From contig LT642633.1 in NCBI GenBank assembly GCA_900128585.1, positions 1 to 13,225 of the forward strand: DNA of 13,225 bases, read 5' to 3'. The position numbers and the translations under genes were made by a program. Below the pieces are notes generated by a model. That model did no database searches. It was not told the origin of the DNA and was given only the letters and a program-made list of their open reading frames with translations. This DNA comes from Stramenopiles sp. TOSAG23-3 (taxonomy: Eukaryota; Sar). This document shows, one piece after another, positions 1-7,120 of the stretch. How positions within the stretch are numbered: the stretch's first letter is position 1; each line of letters starts with the position of its first letter.

Positions 1-367
1 ATTGTTTTAGAGGTGCTCGTTGTCTGCTATGTAAATCAGTTAAGGGATTGTCATTTGTGAGTTGGGGTGTCGGGGGAGGTTCGTTGTGTGGGATTCGTTG
101 GGGTGCCGTTTGGGATCTCGTCCTGCGATATATACCATTGCTCTGGTTTCCGTCTTCTGGTGATTGAGGTGAGGATTGTATCTCTGTTTCTTCGTCCGAG
201 GATGACACTTCTAGGGTCGAGGCAATGCTGGATTGCTCACTGCTGGATGGTGGTGGGGACTGGAATGAAGTGTCATCCCCAGAGACCGTGTCGTCCCGGG
301 AGGATAGCACTTTAATTATAGTCGGGGAACTACCGGGGTCGTCGCTGCTGGAATGCTCCTTCTTTTT
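1..367 (-). CDS. Partial Ser/Asp/Glu/Pro-rich reading frame running off the left edge (exon or retroelement fragment)
   Basis: Reading the minus strand from 367 down to 2, every codon is open (about 122 codons). A TAA at 368-370 closes the frame on its 5' side, and no stop occurs before the window edge. The frame contains no Met, so it must be entered by splicing, continue from a broken element, or belong to a decayed gene. The N-terminal two thirds is rich in Ser, Asp, Glu and Pro (for example SSSDEETEIQSSPQSPEDG). It is followed by a basic patch, YRRTRSQTAPQRIP, and a Pro/Asn-rich stretch, HNEPPPTPQL. An acidic Ser-rich linker followed by an RRTRS-type basic patch resembles the region between integrase and reverse transcriptase in Ty1/copia polyproteins, but no catalytic motif lies inside the window, so this is only a guess. 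The plus strand is also partly open here and I take that as its shadow. No function is assigned. Confidence 0.4.
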
Positions 368-622
368 TTAGATTGTAAATTTTTATAATAGCATATGTCC
401 TTAATAAATAACAGTCAATTTTGTTTTGTTTTTTAATTTATATCTCCAAAAATAACAGAGCATACCCGGTATATTCTGGTTTTTAATTATTTTGTGTTTT
501 TTTTTAACTAGATTTTTAAAACTGGTTTTTGTTACAAAACCAATGGGAAGGAATCTATAAGGTTGGTCACAAAGAAAACCTTCGCCCAGCATTGATCAGC
601 ATCCATCGCGCCACGTACGACA
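368..622. other. AT-rich spacer downstream of the MYB gene
   Basis: This spacer lies 3' of the MYB stop codon and holds no supportable gene. It is strongly A/T-biased with long T and A runs. Around 406-475 it carries a degenerate copy of an AT-rich repeat (core AAATAACAGTCAATTTTG) that is also seen at about 5271 and 5890. I see no clear polyadenylation signal for the minus-strand gene. Confidence 0.6.
406..475 (+). repeat. Copy of dispersed AT-rich repeat (family R1)
   Basis: The core AAATAACAGTCAATTTTG, followed by a T-rich run and then an AGCATAC box, appears in the same order at 5271-5332. The core with the T-rich run appears again at 5890-5940. The copies differ at several positions. The shared order of sub-blocks argues for one ancestral element rather than chance A/T similarity. 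No terminal inverted repeat or coding content is visible. Confidence 0.4.
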
Positions 623-2017
623 TTAAGCCAACAAACCGCTGATGAAGTCTTCTTCCTCCCGAGGGGATGCGAACAACCCAGCAGTTTTCAATGCTCCAAT
701 CGTTTTCTGGGGTATTTCCAGATCGGCTGCAAAGTCTGCCCTATCGATGTCCATGTCCAGGTCGGAAAATGCCATAAAAGTATCCGAGTTTAGGCCACTA
801 GCGAGCGTATTGAAGTTCATTTTATTACTGTTTCCCAAAGCACTTTTTAACGGGGAGTACTCTTCTGACTCGAACGGGCTTGTGCTTCCAGATGGAATGT
901 AGTCTTCCGTGCTTGCATCGCTGGCGCTGTCGAAGTCGAAGTTCTCGATGTCTTCATCAAAAAATGTCAAATCCGGCTCTGGGGAGATGTTTTTTTCACT
1001 TTTTTGGTTTTCCCCAGTATGGAATAAATCAGCAACGGAGCGCGGGGTATCGTCCACAAAATCGACAGAAAATGCCGCCGCTAAGGATGCGGCTTGGGAC
1101 AGCGCCGGCGCTTTAATAAACAGCGACGAAGGGATGGGCTTGTAATCGTCCTTTTTTCCCCGCTTCGTGGACGGACGCTTGCGCGGTTTCTTTGAAGTCG
1201 TGGCAACGGTGTCCTCCTTCTTTGTGGCTTTCGCCGTCTGTTTCTTCGCGCGTTTTCGCTTTGGTTTTCTATTGCCATCTGGTGAGATTGACGAGGCAGT
1301 GGAACATATGCTCCCCAAGGTAGCATCATCTAGTACACCTTCTTTCTGGTGCGATTTTGCTACTTTCTGAAAGTATTTTTGAGCGTGGGTTCGAATTTGA
1401 ACCACAGACCTTGTCGGAATCAGTTGCGATATGTCCTTCCACTCTTTTCCAAATTGCTCCAATCCCAAAAGAAACATTTCATGCTCTTCTTTTGTCCACC
1501 TCCCTGTATTTTCGCCGACCTCTGGCTTCCGAGTGGATTTTTCTGGCGAGCCTTTCTCTTTCGACTTAGATTTTTTTGCCTCCGCGTCCGATATGGTGCG
1601 CATAATTACGTGAGGAATCGAGTTGAGTATGCTCTGCGGCAAAGGGCAAGAAGACGACGTGGACGTTTCCTTGTTGACGATGTGGCGAGCTTTTAGCGAC
1701 AAGCTGACTTTCTTCATTGCTGCAAGAACGCTTTTTCTAGATTTCAAGCCAGACTTTGGCGAGGAAGACACCCCACCGTCGGAACGAAATGACTTCTTTT
1801 TCACAACATTCTTTTTTCTTGATATGGACACCTTTCGGCGCGGACTTCCTTTCTTCCCTTGCCCGGAACTGGATGCTGATGTCTTTCCAGAACTTGACAC
1901 AACTTTTTTTGGTACGGAGTAAGACGCTGTTTTGGACGCATTCAACGACGTGCTTTTCTTGGCGTTCAACGCCGTACTTTTCTTTCCGCCCCCGGATGGA
2001 ACGCGTGATAAATTCAT
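623..2017 (-). CDS. One-repeat MYB transcription factor, SHAQKYF class
   Basis: The predicted protein is 464 residues in one uninterrupted frame, with ATG at 2017-2015 and TAA at 625-623. Residues 1-110 are Lys/Ser-rich, with a short internal repeat (ALNAKKST/SLNASKT) and many basic clusters. A single MYB repeat spans about 170-222. Trp174 and Trp193 are the first two core tryptophans, and the recognition helix ends in IRTHAQKYF (208-216), a Thr variant of the plant/stramenopile SHAQKYF signature. Residues 250-290 contain basic clusters (RKPKRKRAKK, KKPRKRPSTKRGKK) that suit nuclear localisation. The tail from about 340 is acidic and Ser/Pro-rich, with aromatic residues (DLTFFDEDIENFDFD), typical of an activation domain. 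The family binds DNA sequence-specifically as a nuclear regulator; relatives are known in circadian and light control in plants, and the class is abundant in diatoms. The target here is unknown. It is transcribed divergently from the oxygenase-Mpv17 gene. The MYB domain is very well supported. Confidence 0.93.
   Translation of the reverse strand: MNLSRVPSGGGKKSTALNAKKSTSLNASKTASYSVPKKVVSSSGKTSASSSGQGKKGSPRRKVSISRKKNVVKKKSFRSDGGVSSSPKSGLKSRKSVLAAMKKVSLSLKARHIVNKETSTSSSCPLPQSILNSIPHVIMRTISDAEAKKSKSKEKGSPEKSTRKPEVGENTGRWTKEEHEMFLLGLEQFGKEWKDISQLIPTRSVVQIRTHAQKYFQKVAKSHQKEGVLDDATLGSICSTASSISPDGNRKPKRKRAKKQTAKATKKEDTVATTSKKPRKRPSTKRGKKDDYKPIPSSLFIKAPALSQAASLAAAFSVDFVDDTPRSVADLFHTGENQKSEKNISPEPDLTFFDEDIENFDFDSASDASTEDYIPSGSTSPFESEEYSPLKSALGNSNKMNFNTLASGLNSDTFMAFSDLDMDIDRADFAADLEIPQKTIGALKTAGLFASPREEEDFISGLLA
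1938..1985 (-). repeat. 24-bp tandem duplication inside the MYB N-terminus
   Basis: Two adjacent 24-bp units (1938-1961 and 1962-1985) are near-identical and encode the repeated Lys-Ser-Thr/Leu-Asn-Ala octapeptide near the start of the MYB protein. The period is a multiple of three, so the frame is kept. It lies in a low-complexity segment and is probably slippage-derived. Confidence 0.7.
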
Positions 2018-2102
2018 TTTCTGTTTTATTTAATATGACGACGGTAGGGAACAACGCAGTGCTTGGGCAAAGGCGAGGGTTAAGAAGAAGAAGGATAAAA
2101 GT

Positions 2103-2123
2103 GGGTGGGTGGGTGGGAACGGG
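2103..2123 (+). promoter_or_regulatory. G-quadruplex-forming motif upstream of the MYB gene
   Basis: Four G3 runs separated by single T residues (2103-2117) are followed by a further GGG at 2121-2123. One-base loops are the most stable class of parallel intramolecular G-quadruplex known. It lies about 85-105 bp upstream of the MYB ATG, with the G-rich strand being the MYB template strand. A regulatory role is inference. Confidence 0.6.
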
Positions 2124-2330
2124 AATTAAGTAACAAAGGGCGAACAATTTCAAGGTACTAAGTTTCTAGAATGGTTGCAATTGATGTGGAATGGTAGGAC
2201 GCAGCTGGAGAGAGCGAAATATACTTTTGGAAGCGGCACTGCTGGACGGAACGCGAACCGGTAAAGGATTTGGGAGTTGGAGGCAGGAGGAGGAGAGCTG
2301 AGAACCTCACATTATTGTGAGATTATCACT

Positions 2331-2396
2331 TGAACAACAAAAAACAACTCGCCCAACAAACACACAGCAGCACAACACAAAAGAACCACAACAGGA
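2331..2396 (+). other. C/A-rich, G/T-poor tract
   Basis: This stretch is almost entirely A and C on the plus strand, with many AAC and CAA steps and very little T or G. Such unstructured CA-rich sequence is common in 5' leaders. On this strand it could be part of an early leader of the plus-strand gene, but the start codon is about 760 bp away, so the assignment is weak. Confidence 0.3.
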
Positions 2397-2408
2397 AGTT
2401 AACTAATT

Positions 2409-2520
2409 TCCGCGAATAAATGAAATACATCTAAATAGCATTGGAAAGGAAAAATAATCCGAACAACCTCTGCGAATTAATGAAATAGAACAAAATAGCA
2501 TTGGAAAGGGAAAATATTCG
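2409..2520. repeat. Imperfect 60-bp tandem duplication
   Basis: Unit 1 (about 2411-2470) and unit 2 (2471-2520) align at an exact period of 60 bp. Shared blocks include GCGAAT.AATGAAATA and AAATAGCATTGGAAAGG. A few substitutions show that the duplication is not recent. There is no coding potential. Confidence 0.8.
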
Positions 2521-2763
2521 TATTATTTTATTATTTTTTACTGGGTCTGTAGCATCTATTTCAGCTAGTAATTTTTATTAAATTAATAAATGTTTTGGTT
2601 GGGTGAATTTTTGGGCCAAAAAAAAATCAACCAAATAAAATAAAACTTCATTTCAAGTACAATTAAAATTCCTATCAAAACAAGAAACCCACTCAGGCCA
2701 CTACTGATAGATTTTTCAAAATTCGAGTCAAACTTCTGTGCATCAAATTCCTTATAATAACAG

Positions 2764-2917
2764 GGGAGGCTGCCCCGCGTAGTTTGTTTCTGTGTGTGTT
2801 TGTGATTGAACCAGGTTGAATTGGCAAAAAAAGCTGGGCACCAGATGATATGTCCTGTGGCGGCGACCTCAAAATACTGTATCGATTTCCTTAACCGAGA
2901 GGGAGGCTGCCCCGCGT
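2764..2917. repeat. Pair of identical 17-bp direct repeats bracketing a gene fragment
   Basis: GGGAGGCTGCCCCGCGT occurs at 2764-2780 and identically at 2901-2917, 137 bp apart. It is GC-rich in otherwise AT-rich surroundings. The 120 bp between the copies includes a degenerate copy of the start of the downstream gene. The arrangement resembles a long target-site duplication around an inserted fragment, or the scar of an unequal duplication. Confidence 0.75.
2805..2867 (+). pseudogene. Truncated copy of the 5' coding end of the oxygenase-Mpv17 gene
   Basis: The frame at 2826-2864 encodes K-K-S-W-A-P-D-D-M-S-C-G-G and matches the K-S-W-A-P-D-D-M-S-S-G-G stretch at 3237-3272 of the downstream gene. 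Of five differences over this match, four are synonymous and one changes Ser to Cys. Immediately upstream, CAGGTTGA..TGGCAA (about 2812-2827) resembles 3128-3143. The copy therefore appears to lack about 92 bp present in the intact gene, including the likely start codon. The fragment frame is closed by TGA at 2817-2819 and a TAA shortly after 2890. The mostly synonymous differences suggest that the source was coding when the copies diverged. Confidence 0.6.
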
Positions 2918-2933
2918 TAACCACAACACGACG

Positions 2934-2948
2934 ATCATCATCATCATC
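2934..2948. repeat. (ATC)5 microsatellite
   Basis: Five perfect trinucleotide repeats lie in the leader region of the downstream plus-strand gene. It is a simple slippage-prone tract with no other significance visible. Confidence 0.8.
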
Positions 2949-3158
2949 TTCTGTGTTTTTTTTAATTATTTTTATTAATATACTTGGTAATAATTTAGTA
3001 GCGAGTACTAGTCGTCAACCGTAGTTCGTAATAGTCCTCCATTTGTGGAGGCTTGTCACACTTGTTTCCGGCGATGCATATTAAAAGTGTCCATATGTGT
3101 AACTACAACTGCTCGGTGCAATCAAAGCAGGTTGAGTAGGCAACAGACGGGACATCGA

Positions 3159-5021
3159 ATGCACCAGTGTAACTCCGGGCGGGCGCCGTTCCAGCTGTCC
3201 GCTGCGGAGCGGCAAAGGGCGGAAACGATGGGGTGGAAAAGTTGGGCACCGGATGATATGTCCTCTGGTGGTGTCAAGGTTGGCGATCCTGTAAAACGAA
3301 TGGGCGGGGAGTTTTTTTGGTCGAAACACCACGTTTATGGCAAACAGCTCGAAGAACTCCGTGCGCACGGCGACCCTCTAGTAGATGGGGTTGTGGAAAG
3401 TTTGAGTCTCAAACCGCAGGACGATATCATAGAGCTCATTTTTCCTTCGCAAAATGGAGGAACTGTTAGTAAAAATAACCCTGGTGGCGACAACAAGACA
3501 GTCGATCGCCTGAAGGTGCACCTGCTGTCTACCCCTGAGTGGGTTGACCAAGATAAAGTTCGCCGGGCACAAAACTTCTTCCACCGACACGGTCCGGCTG
3601 CCGGCATGGCCCTTTTGAATCTGAGCCTTGCTGGTGGTTTCTCGGCCCCAAGAATCAATCAGGTCCTCGCTTCCACTGGGTATATGTCGAACAGTTCAAA
3701 GTCGTATTTGCGCTTGGTTGAAACCCTCCAAATGATCAATGACTGCATGCAGCCGGGAGCGCTTGAGCCCCATGGCAGAGGATGGACATCTTGCATTCGC
3801 GTAAGATTTCTGCATGCCAAAATTCGCCGTCGGCTGGCAAAATCCAATTATTACGACGTGAAGAAATTCGGAGTTGCAATTAATCAAGAAGACATGTGCG
3901 CGACTTTGTTGTCGTTCCAAATCCTTGTGATCGAAGTGCTGGAATACATCGGGTATAACGTTTCGCCCCAAGAGAAGGAGGACTACACACATCTTTGGCG
4001 CTTGATCGGATACTGGAGCGGTGTTTCTGAAGAGACTAACCCTTGCGGTACCTACCAAATTTCGCGTGCGACGCTGGAATCCATAACAATGCATTTAATT
4101 GACCCTTCAACAGACAACACTTGCGCTCAGATGACAAAGAACGTATTGTTGTCTGTGGCTTACAAGGCTCCTTTCTATTGGAGTTTTGAAACACTTGCTC
4201 AGCTATCACGAATGTTCATGGGGCATGAGCTTGCCGATGCCTTGGATTTGCCACCAGAGAGCCGTCTGTTGAGATTTTTCCATAACAGCAATTTCGCTGT
4301 AATGAGAACCACAACTGCACTCTCCTATGTTCCGATCATTGGCAGTAGCATGGTCTCACTCAATAATGCTTTTATGGAACATTGGGTAGATTCGATGCAG
4401 CAGAATAAGAGAACAAAGTTTAAACTCAATTACCCACCCCCAATTTCAAACGAGGAAAAAAGTAAAATTGACCACCGTGTGTTGCACGACAACGAGGCGC
4501 TTCAGGCACGGATAAGGAATCGGGGTTACTGGGAGTGTTATTTATGCGAATTAAGATCAAATCCATTGAAAACCAAAATGTTCAGCAGCGCTGTACTGAC
4601 AGGAATGGGACAGGTATTTGGTAACTTTTTGGCCGGGCGTAAGTTCAACAAACGACGTTTTCTTGCGTTTGGGCTCTTTGGGTTGCTTGGAACTGGCCCA
4701 ATCATCCATTACTGGCTAAAGGTGTTGAGGTCGTATGGGCCATCGAACATATACTTACAAGTCGCCATCGATCGGCTTGCGTTTCATCCACCATTTCAGT
4801 ATCTCTTCTTTTTGTCGGTTGGGATGATGGAAGGCCGAGGCTTTCGCAGTGTCATAGAAGAAACCAACAAATCGTTCTCGTCGGTTATTTTGAACGCCTT
4901 AAAGTTCTGGCCCCCGGTGATGTTTCTGAACCTGAAGTTCATACCAGCAGAATTACAAGTGCTCTGTTCGAGCACAGCGGCATTTTTCTGGTCGTGCTAT
5001 CTTGGCCTTGCGTCCAGGTAG
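3159..5021 (+). CDS. mpaB/rubber-oxygenase-like (DUF2236) domain fused to an Mpv17/PMP22 domain
   Basis: This intronless frame starts at the first in-frame ATG (3159; 620 residues, TAG at 5019-5021). The ATG at 3228 has the better context (A at -3, G at +4) and may be the true start, giving 597 residues. The frame is open back to 3045. Residues below are counted from 3159. The first domain (about 67-417) matches the mpaB/mpaB'/rubber oxygenase family: a DPL segment at 72-74, RLVET (185-189) at the position of the Lcp Arg/Lys/Thr motif, IRVRFLHAKIRR with His219 as the likely axial haem ligand, and GVAINQEDM (238-246) followed by DYTHLWRLIGYWSGV. Members are haem-b oxygenases that cleave isoprenoid chains or are uncharacterised. 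The second domain (about 462-617) is Mpv17/PMP22-like: NPLKTK, GPIIHYWLKVL, FWPPVMFLNLKFIP and FFWSCYLGL, with several hydrophobic segments. Mpv17 proteins reside in mitochondrial, peroxisomal or plastid membranes. No PTS1 ends the protein. The substrate is unknown. Confidence 0.85.
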   Translation: MHQCNSGRAPFQLSAAERQRAETMGWKSWAPDDMSSGGVKVGDPVKRMGGEFFWSKHHVYGKQLEELRAHGDPLVDGVVESLSLKPQDDIIELIFPSQNGGTVSKNNPGGDNKTVDRLKVHLLSTPEWVDQDKVRRAQNFFHRHGPAAGMALLNLSLAGGFSAPRINQVLASTGYMSNSSKSYLRLVETLQMINDCMQPGALEPHGRGWTSCIRVRFLHAKIRRRLAKSNYYDVKKFGVAINQEDMCATLLSFQILVIEVLEYIGYNVSPQEKEDYTHLWRLIGYWSGVSEETNPCGTYQISRATLESITMHLIDPSTDNTCAQMTKNVLLSVAYKAPFYWSFETLAQLSRMFMGHELADALDLPPESRLLRFFHNSNFAVMRTTTALSYVPIIGSSMVSLNNAFMEHWVDSMQQNKRTKFKLNYPPPISNEEKSKIDHRVLHDNEALQARIRNRGYWECYLCELRSNPLKTKMFSSAVLTGMGQVFGNFLAGRKFNKRRFLAFGLFGLLGTGPIIHYWLKVLRSYGPSNIYLQVAIDRLAFHPPFQYLFFLSVGMMEGRGFRSVIEETNKSFSSVILNALKFWPPVMFLNLKFIPAELQVLCSSTAAFFWSCYLGLASR

Positions 5022-5197
5022 CTCGGCCTGGGGTTTACGAAAAGGAACAGTTTTGGTGGCATCTTTTCCTTGTTGGATAAACAGCTCCCATTTTATTTTT
5101 ACTCATCTAGATTTTTACATTTTTACTCATTAACACAATTAATTTTTTACCAACACTACAACCATTAAAATTCGTTTCAATAAAAAATAAGATTTCA

Positions 5198-5337
5198 GTT
5201 CGCAGTACATTAATTTTAATTACTTTAACGTAATATAAATAACAGCTATTAATTTTAACTATGATACTTTAAATAACAGCCAATTTTCTTGTTTTTAAAA
5301 TTAAATAATTTTGAGAGTCTCAAAGCATACTATATAA
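5198..5337 (+). repeat. Dispersed AT-rich repeat, family R1, copy near 5.2 kb
   Basis: The block begins with GTTCGCAGTACAT (5198-5210), continues with TTTTAATTACTT and AAATAACAGC (5237 and again 5271), then CAATTTTCTTGTTTTT, and ends in AGAGTCTCAAAGCATACTAT. The same sub-blocks recur in the same order at 5821-5940, and the second half at 406-475. It may be a decayed non-autonomous element or LTR relic. No coding content is visible. Confidence 0.55.
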
Positions 5338-5393
5338 ATTAAAACATCAAGATAGGATCAGGGTTGGAACTGAAATCGTAATTGATTTAAAAT

Positions 5394-5709
5394 GAGAGTC
5401 TTAAAGCATACTATGTATGATTTGTTTTTTAAAATATATTGCCATAGCCGCTGTCCCAAACAATCTTCTGATAGTTTGACGCGACCATATGACCAGGTCA
5501 CCTTATTGCCAAGACTATCAAAATAGTTTTTGGGGAAGATCCAGGCGTCTACAACACAATAATGGCCGCTGTCTCAAACAATCTTGTGATAGTTTGACAT
5601 ATCAAAATATTTTTTCGTATTCTGGAACAAGGAGGAGTTTGGGTTCTTGAACGGTTTTATTTTCTTTTTTTTTGAGCGTATTAAAACATACTATTAATAT
5701 ATTGCCATC
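5394..5709 (+). repeat. Recurring AAAGCATACTAT...ATATTGCCAT box (family R2)
   Basis: The string TTAAAGCATACTAT followed by ATATATTGCCAT occurs at 5401-5446. A variant, TTAAAACATACTAT followed by AATATATTGCCAT, lies at about 5680-5709. The start of the box also ends the R1 copy at about 5314-5332. Three related boxes within 400 bp point to local duplication of an element end. Confidence 0.5.
5447..5614 (+). repeat. Direct repeat with 118-bp period, second copy internally deleted (family R3)
   Basis: A 34-bp segment at 5447-5480 recurs at 5565-5598 with two mismatches (it starts GCCGCTGTCCCAAACAATCT). The first copy continues through about 33 bp and then TATCAAAATAGTTTTT. In the second copy the TATCAAAATATTTTTT follows almost directly. 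The missing segment lies between two GAC triplets, as expected for a microhomology-mediated deletion. Confidence 0.75.
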
Positions 5710-5820
5710 GTCGCAAATCCACCTACCGATTCGGATCATGCATGGAGTACACATGGGAATGATAGTCAAGACTAAGTGACAAGGGCATATTGATTAGTAA
5801 AACCACATGAGCAGAACTAA

Positions 5821-5940
5821 GTTCGCAGTACATGAAGGAACGTAAACCTTTAATTTGCGGTGCATGAGGAAGATGTATTTTAATTACTTAAATAGCAGCC
5901 AATTTTTTGTTTTTATCCTTTTTTAAATAACTCAGAGTAG
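5821..5940 (+). repeat. Dispersed AT-rich repeat, family R1, copy near 5.8 kb
   Basis: GTTCGCAGTACAT at 5821-5833 is identical to 5198-5210. It is followed by a roughly 43-bp segment absent from the other copy. TATTTTAATTACTT, AAATAGCAGCCAATTTTTTG and a degenerate CTCAGAGTAG end then follow. It is in the same orientation as the other copies. Confidence 0.5.
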
Positions 5941-7120
5941 AAGTAAAATCTAAATCCGACGACAGACGACGGAAAGAAAAAAAACTAAATTTTTTCGATT
6001 TTCTTCTTTTGGACGCTATTACCTGTTATTGTGTTGAATTTGTGTTGTCCGAACAGATTTTCCTTTCTTATCTGCTTACTTATATACTTGTAAAATACTC
6101 TACACTACAATTGTAAGAAGAAAAACAAGATTTCGAGGTTTCCTTTATATATCCCTAAGAGATCATACAAGTACTTATTTCCAATACAATGTAATTTTTT
6201 TTCTCACGTTTTATCGGAACCCGTATTGAACTTCGCACGGTCAGTGCACAGGGGGGGGGTACCTCTCGTCTCGGCACTCGGCACACATATTATAACCTTA
6301 TAATTCACCCGAAAACCAGGTAAAATTCACCCATCTAATCAGAGAGGAGAGTATCAGTTGTAATAAGAAAAAATTAATTATTCGTGCAACTCCATCCTCT
6401 CGCACCTGCAAAACGTTCATCAAATTGTACTTTTAATTATATAATATAATAGTCGTATGCTATTCCTGTTCAAAATACTGTGATTACATTGAGCACTCAC
6501 TATTTCTCTTATATATCATACATTTGGATTGATTTGAATATGGTACTCATCTTCTCTCAAGCCAATAAAACGATTACACCATAAACCATTATATAATTTA
6601 TTTTGACACAAACAGAGGGACGAATTATTTTAGGCAAAAAATTGGGCATTTATGTATTAATATCCATTTAGCATGAAGCCGAAGACGATTAAAACACAAT
6701 TTGATCATATGATCGTTTCTTTTCCACCACAGATTTTTTGCACTGTTTCTACTGTAATGCTCTGCAGTGTAAAAATGTTTGCTCTTTTTTTCTTCTCTGT
6801 TTCTGTCTCAAATAATACGCTCTTGGTAATTCTTTCCCCCTACTCTTCCCCTGTTGTTGACGGTTTGGTCAACCTGTGATGGAAGGCCAACACGCTCCTA
6901 CAACAGGAAATAATCAGTAGTGTATTATTAATATATCACAGGCCGCTGATCACAACGAAAACAAATCCTATTGAGTAAAGCAGCTATCACATTGGCAGTT
7001 GACTTGCAATTCATCTGCTTGAAAAGTTAAATCAAATAGGGCTGTGTCGCGAAGCAGAGCCTTAAAAGTACTTTGTGACCCACAGAGATATTTCTGAATA
7101 ACTAGTTTACCCACGCTTAC

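Larger units (their letters stand above)
2018..3158. promoter_or_regulatory. Divergent intergenic region between the MYB and oxygenase-Mpv17 genes
   Basis: The two genes point away from each other, so both promoters and 5' leaders must lie in this roughly 1.1 kb. No convincing TATA box or initiator can be assigned from sequence alone. It contains a G-quadruplex motif (2103-2123), a C/A-rich tract (2331-2396), a 60-bp tandem duplication (about 2409-2520), and a duplicated fragment of the downstream gene's start (about 2805-2867) between 17-bp direct repeats. The frame of the downstream gene is open to 3045 without an ATG before 3159. An upstream exon or leader is therefore possible. Confidence 0.5.

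Noticed and set aside
67-315. Plus-strand open frame of 82 codons
   Set aside because: It begins with GTG, not ATG, has no recognisable motif, and overlaps the much longer stop-free minus-strand frame.
1737-2153. Minus-strand frame of 138 codons overlapping the MYB start
   Set aside because: It is in a different frame from the MYB protein, lacks coding character, and is a shadow of the Lys/Ser-rich N-terminus.
2583-2924. Minus-strand frame of 113 codons in the divergent intergenic region
   Set aside because: It starts with GTG, its N-terminal part is the antisense of the duplicated gene-start fragment, and the rest is hydrophobic translation of AT-rich DNA.
3081-4094. Several antisense frames inside the oxygenase-Mpv17 gene
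   Set aside because: The plus-strand frame has two recognised domains over its full length; the antisense frames are its shadows.
5198-5940. Possible CRISPR-like array
   Set aside because: The repeats are long, diverged, irregularly spaced and lie in a eukaryotic context; there are no regular spacers or cas genes.
6251-6259. Run of nine G residues
   Set aside because: An isolated homopolymer is prone to sequencing error, and without further G runs it makes no intramolecular quadruplex.
6673-6879. ATG frame of 68 codons in the spacer before the ATPase
   Set aside because: It is a short hydrophobic translation of T-rich DNA with no motif and no supporting context.
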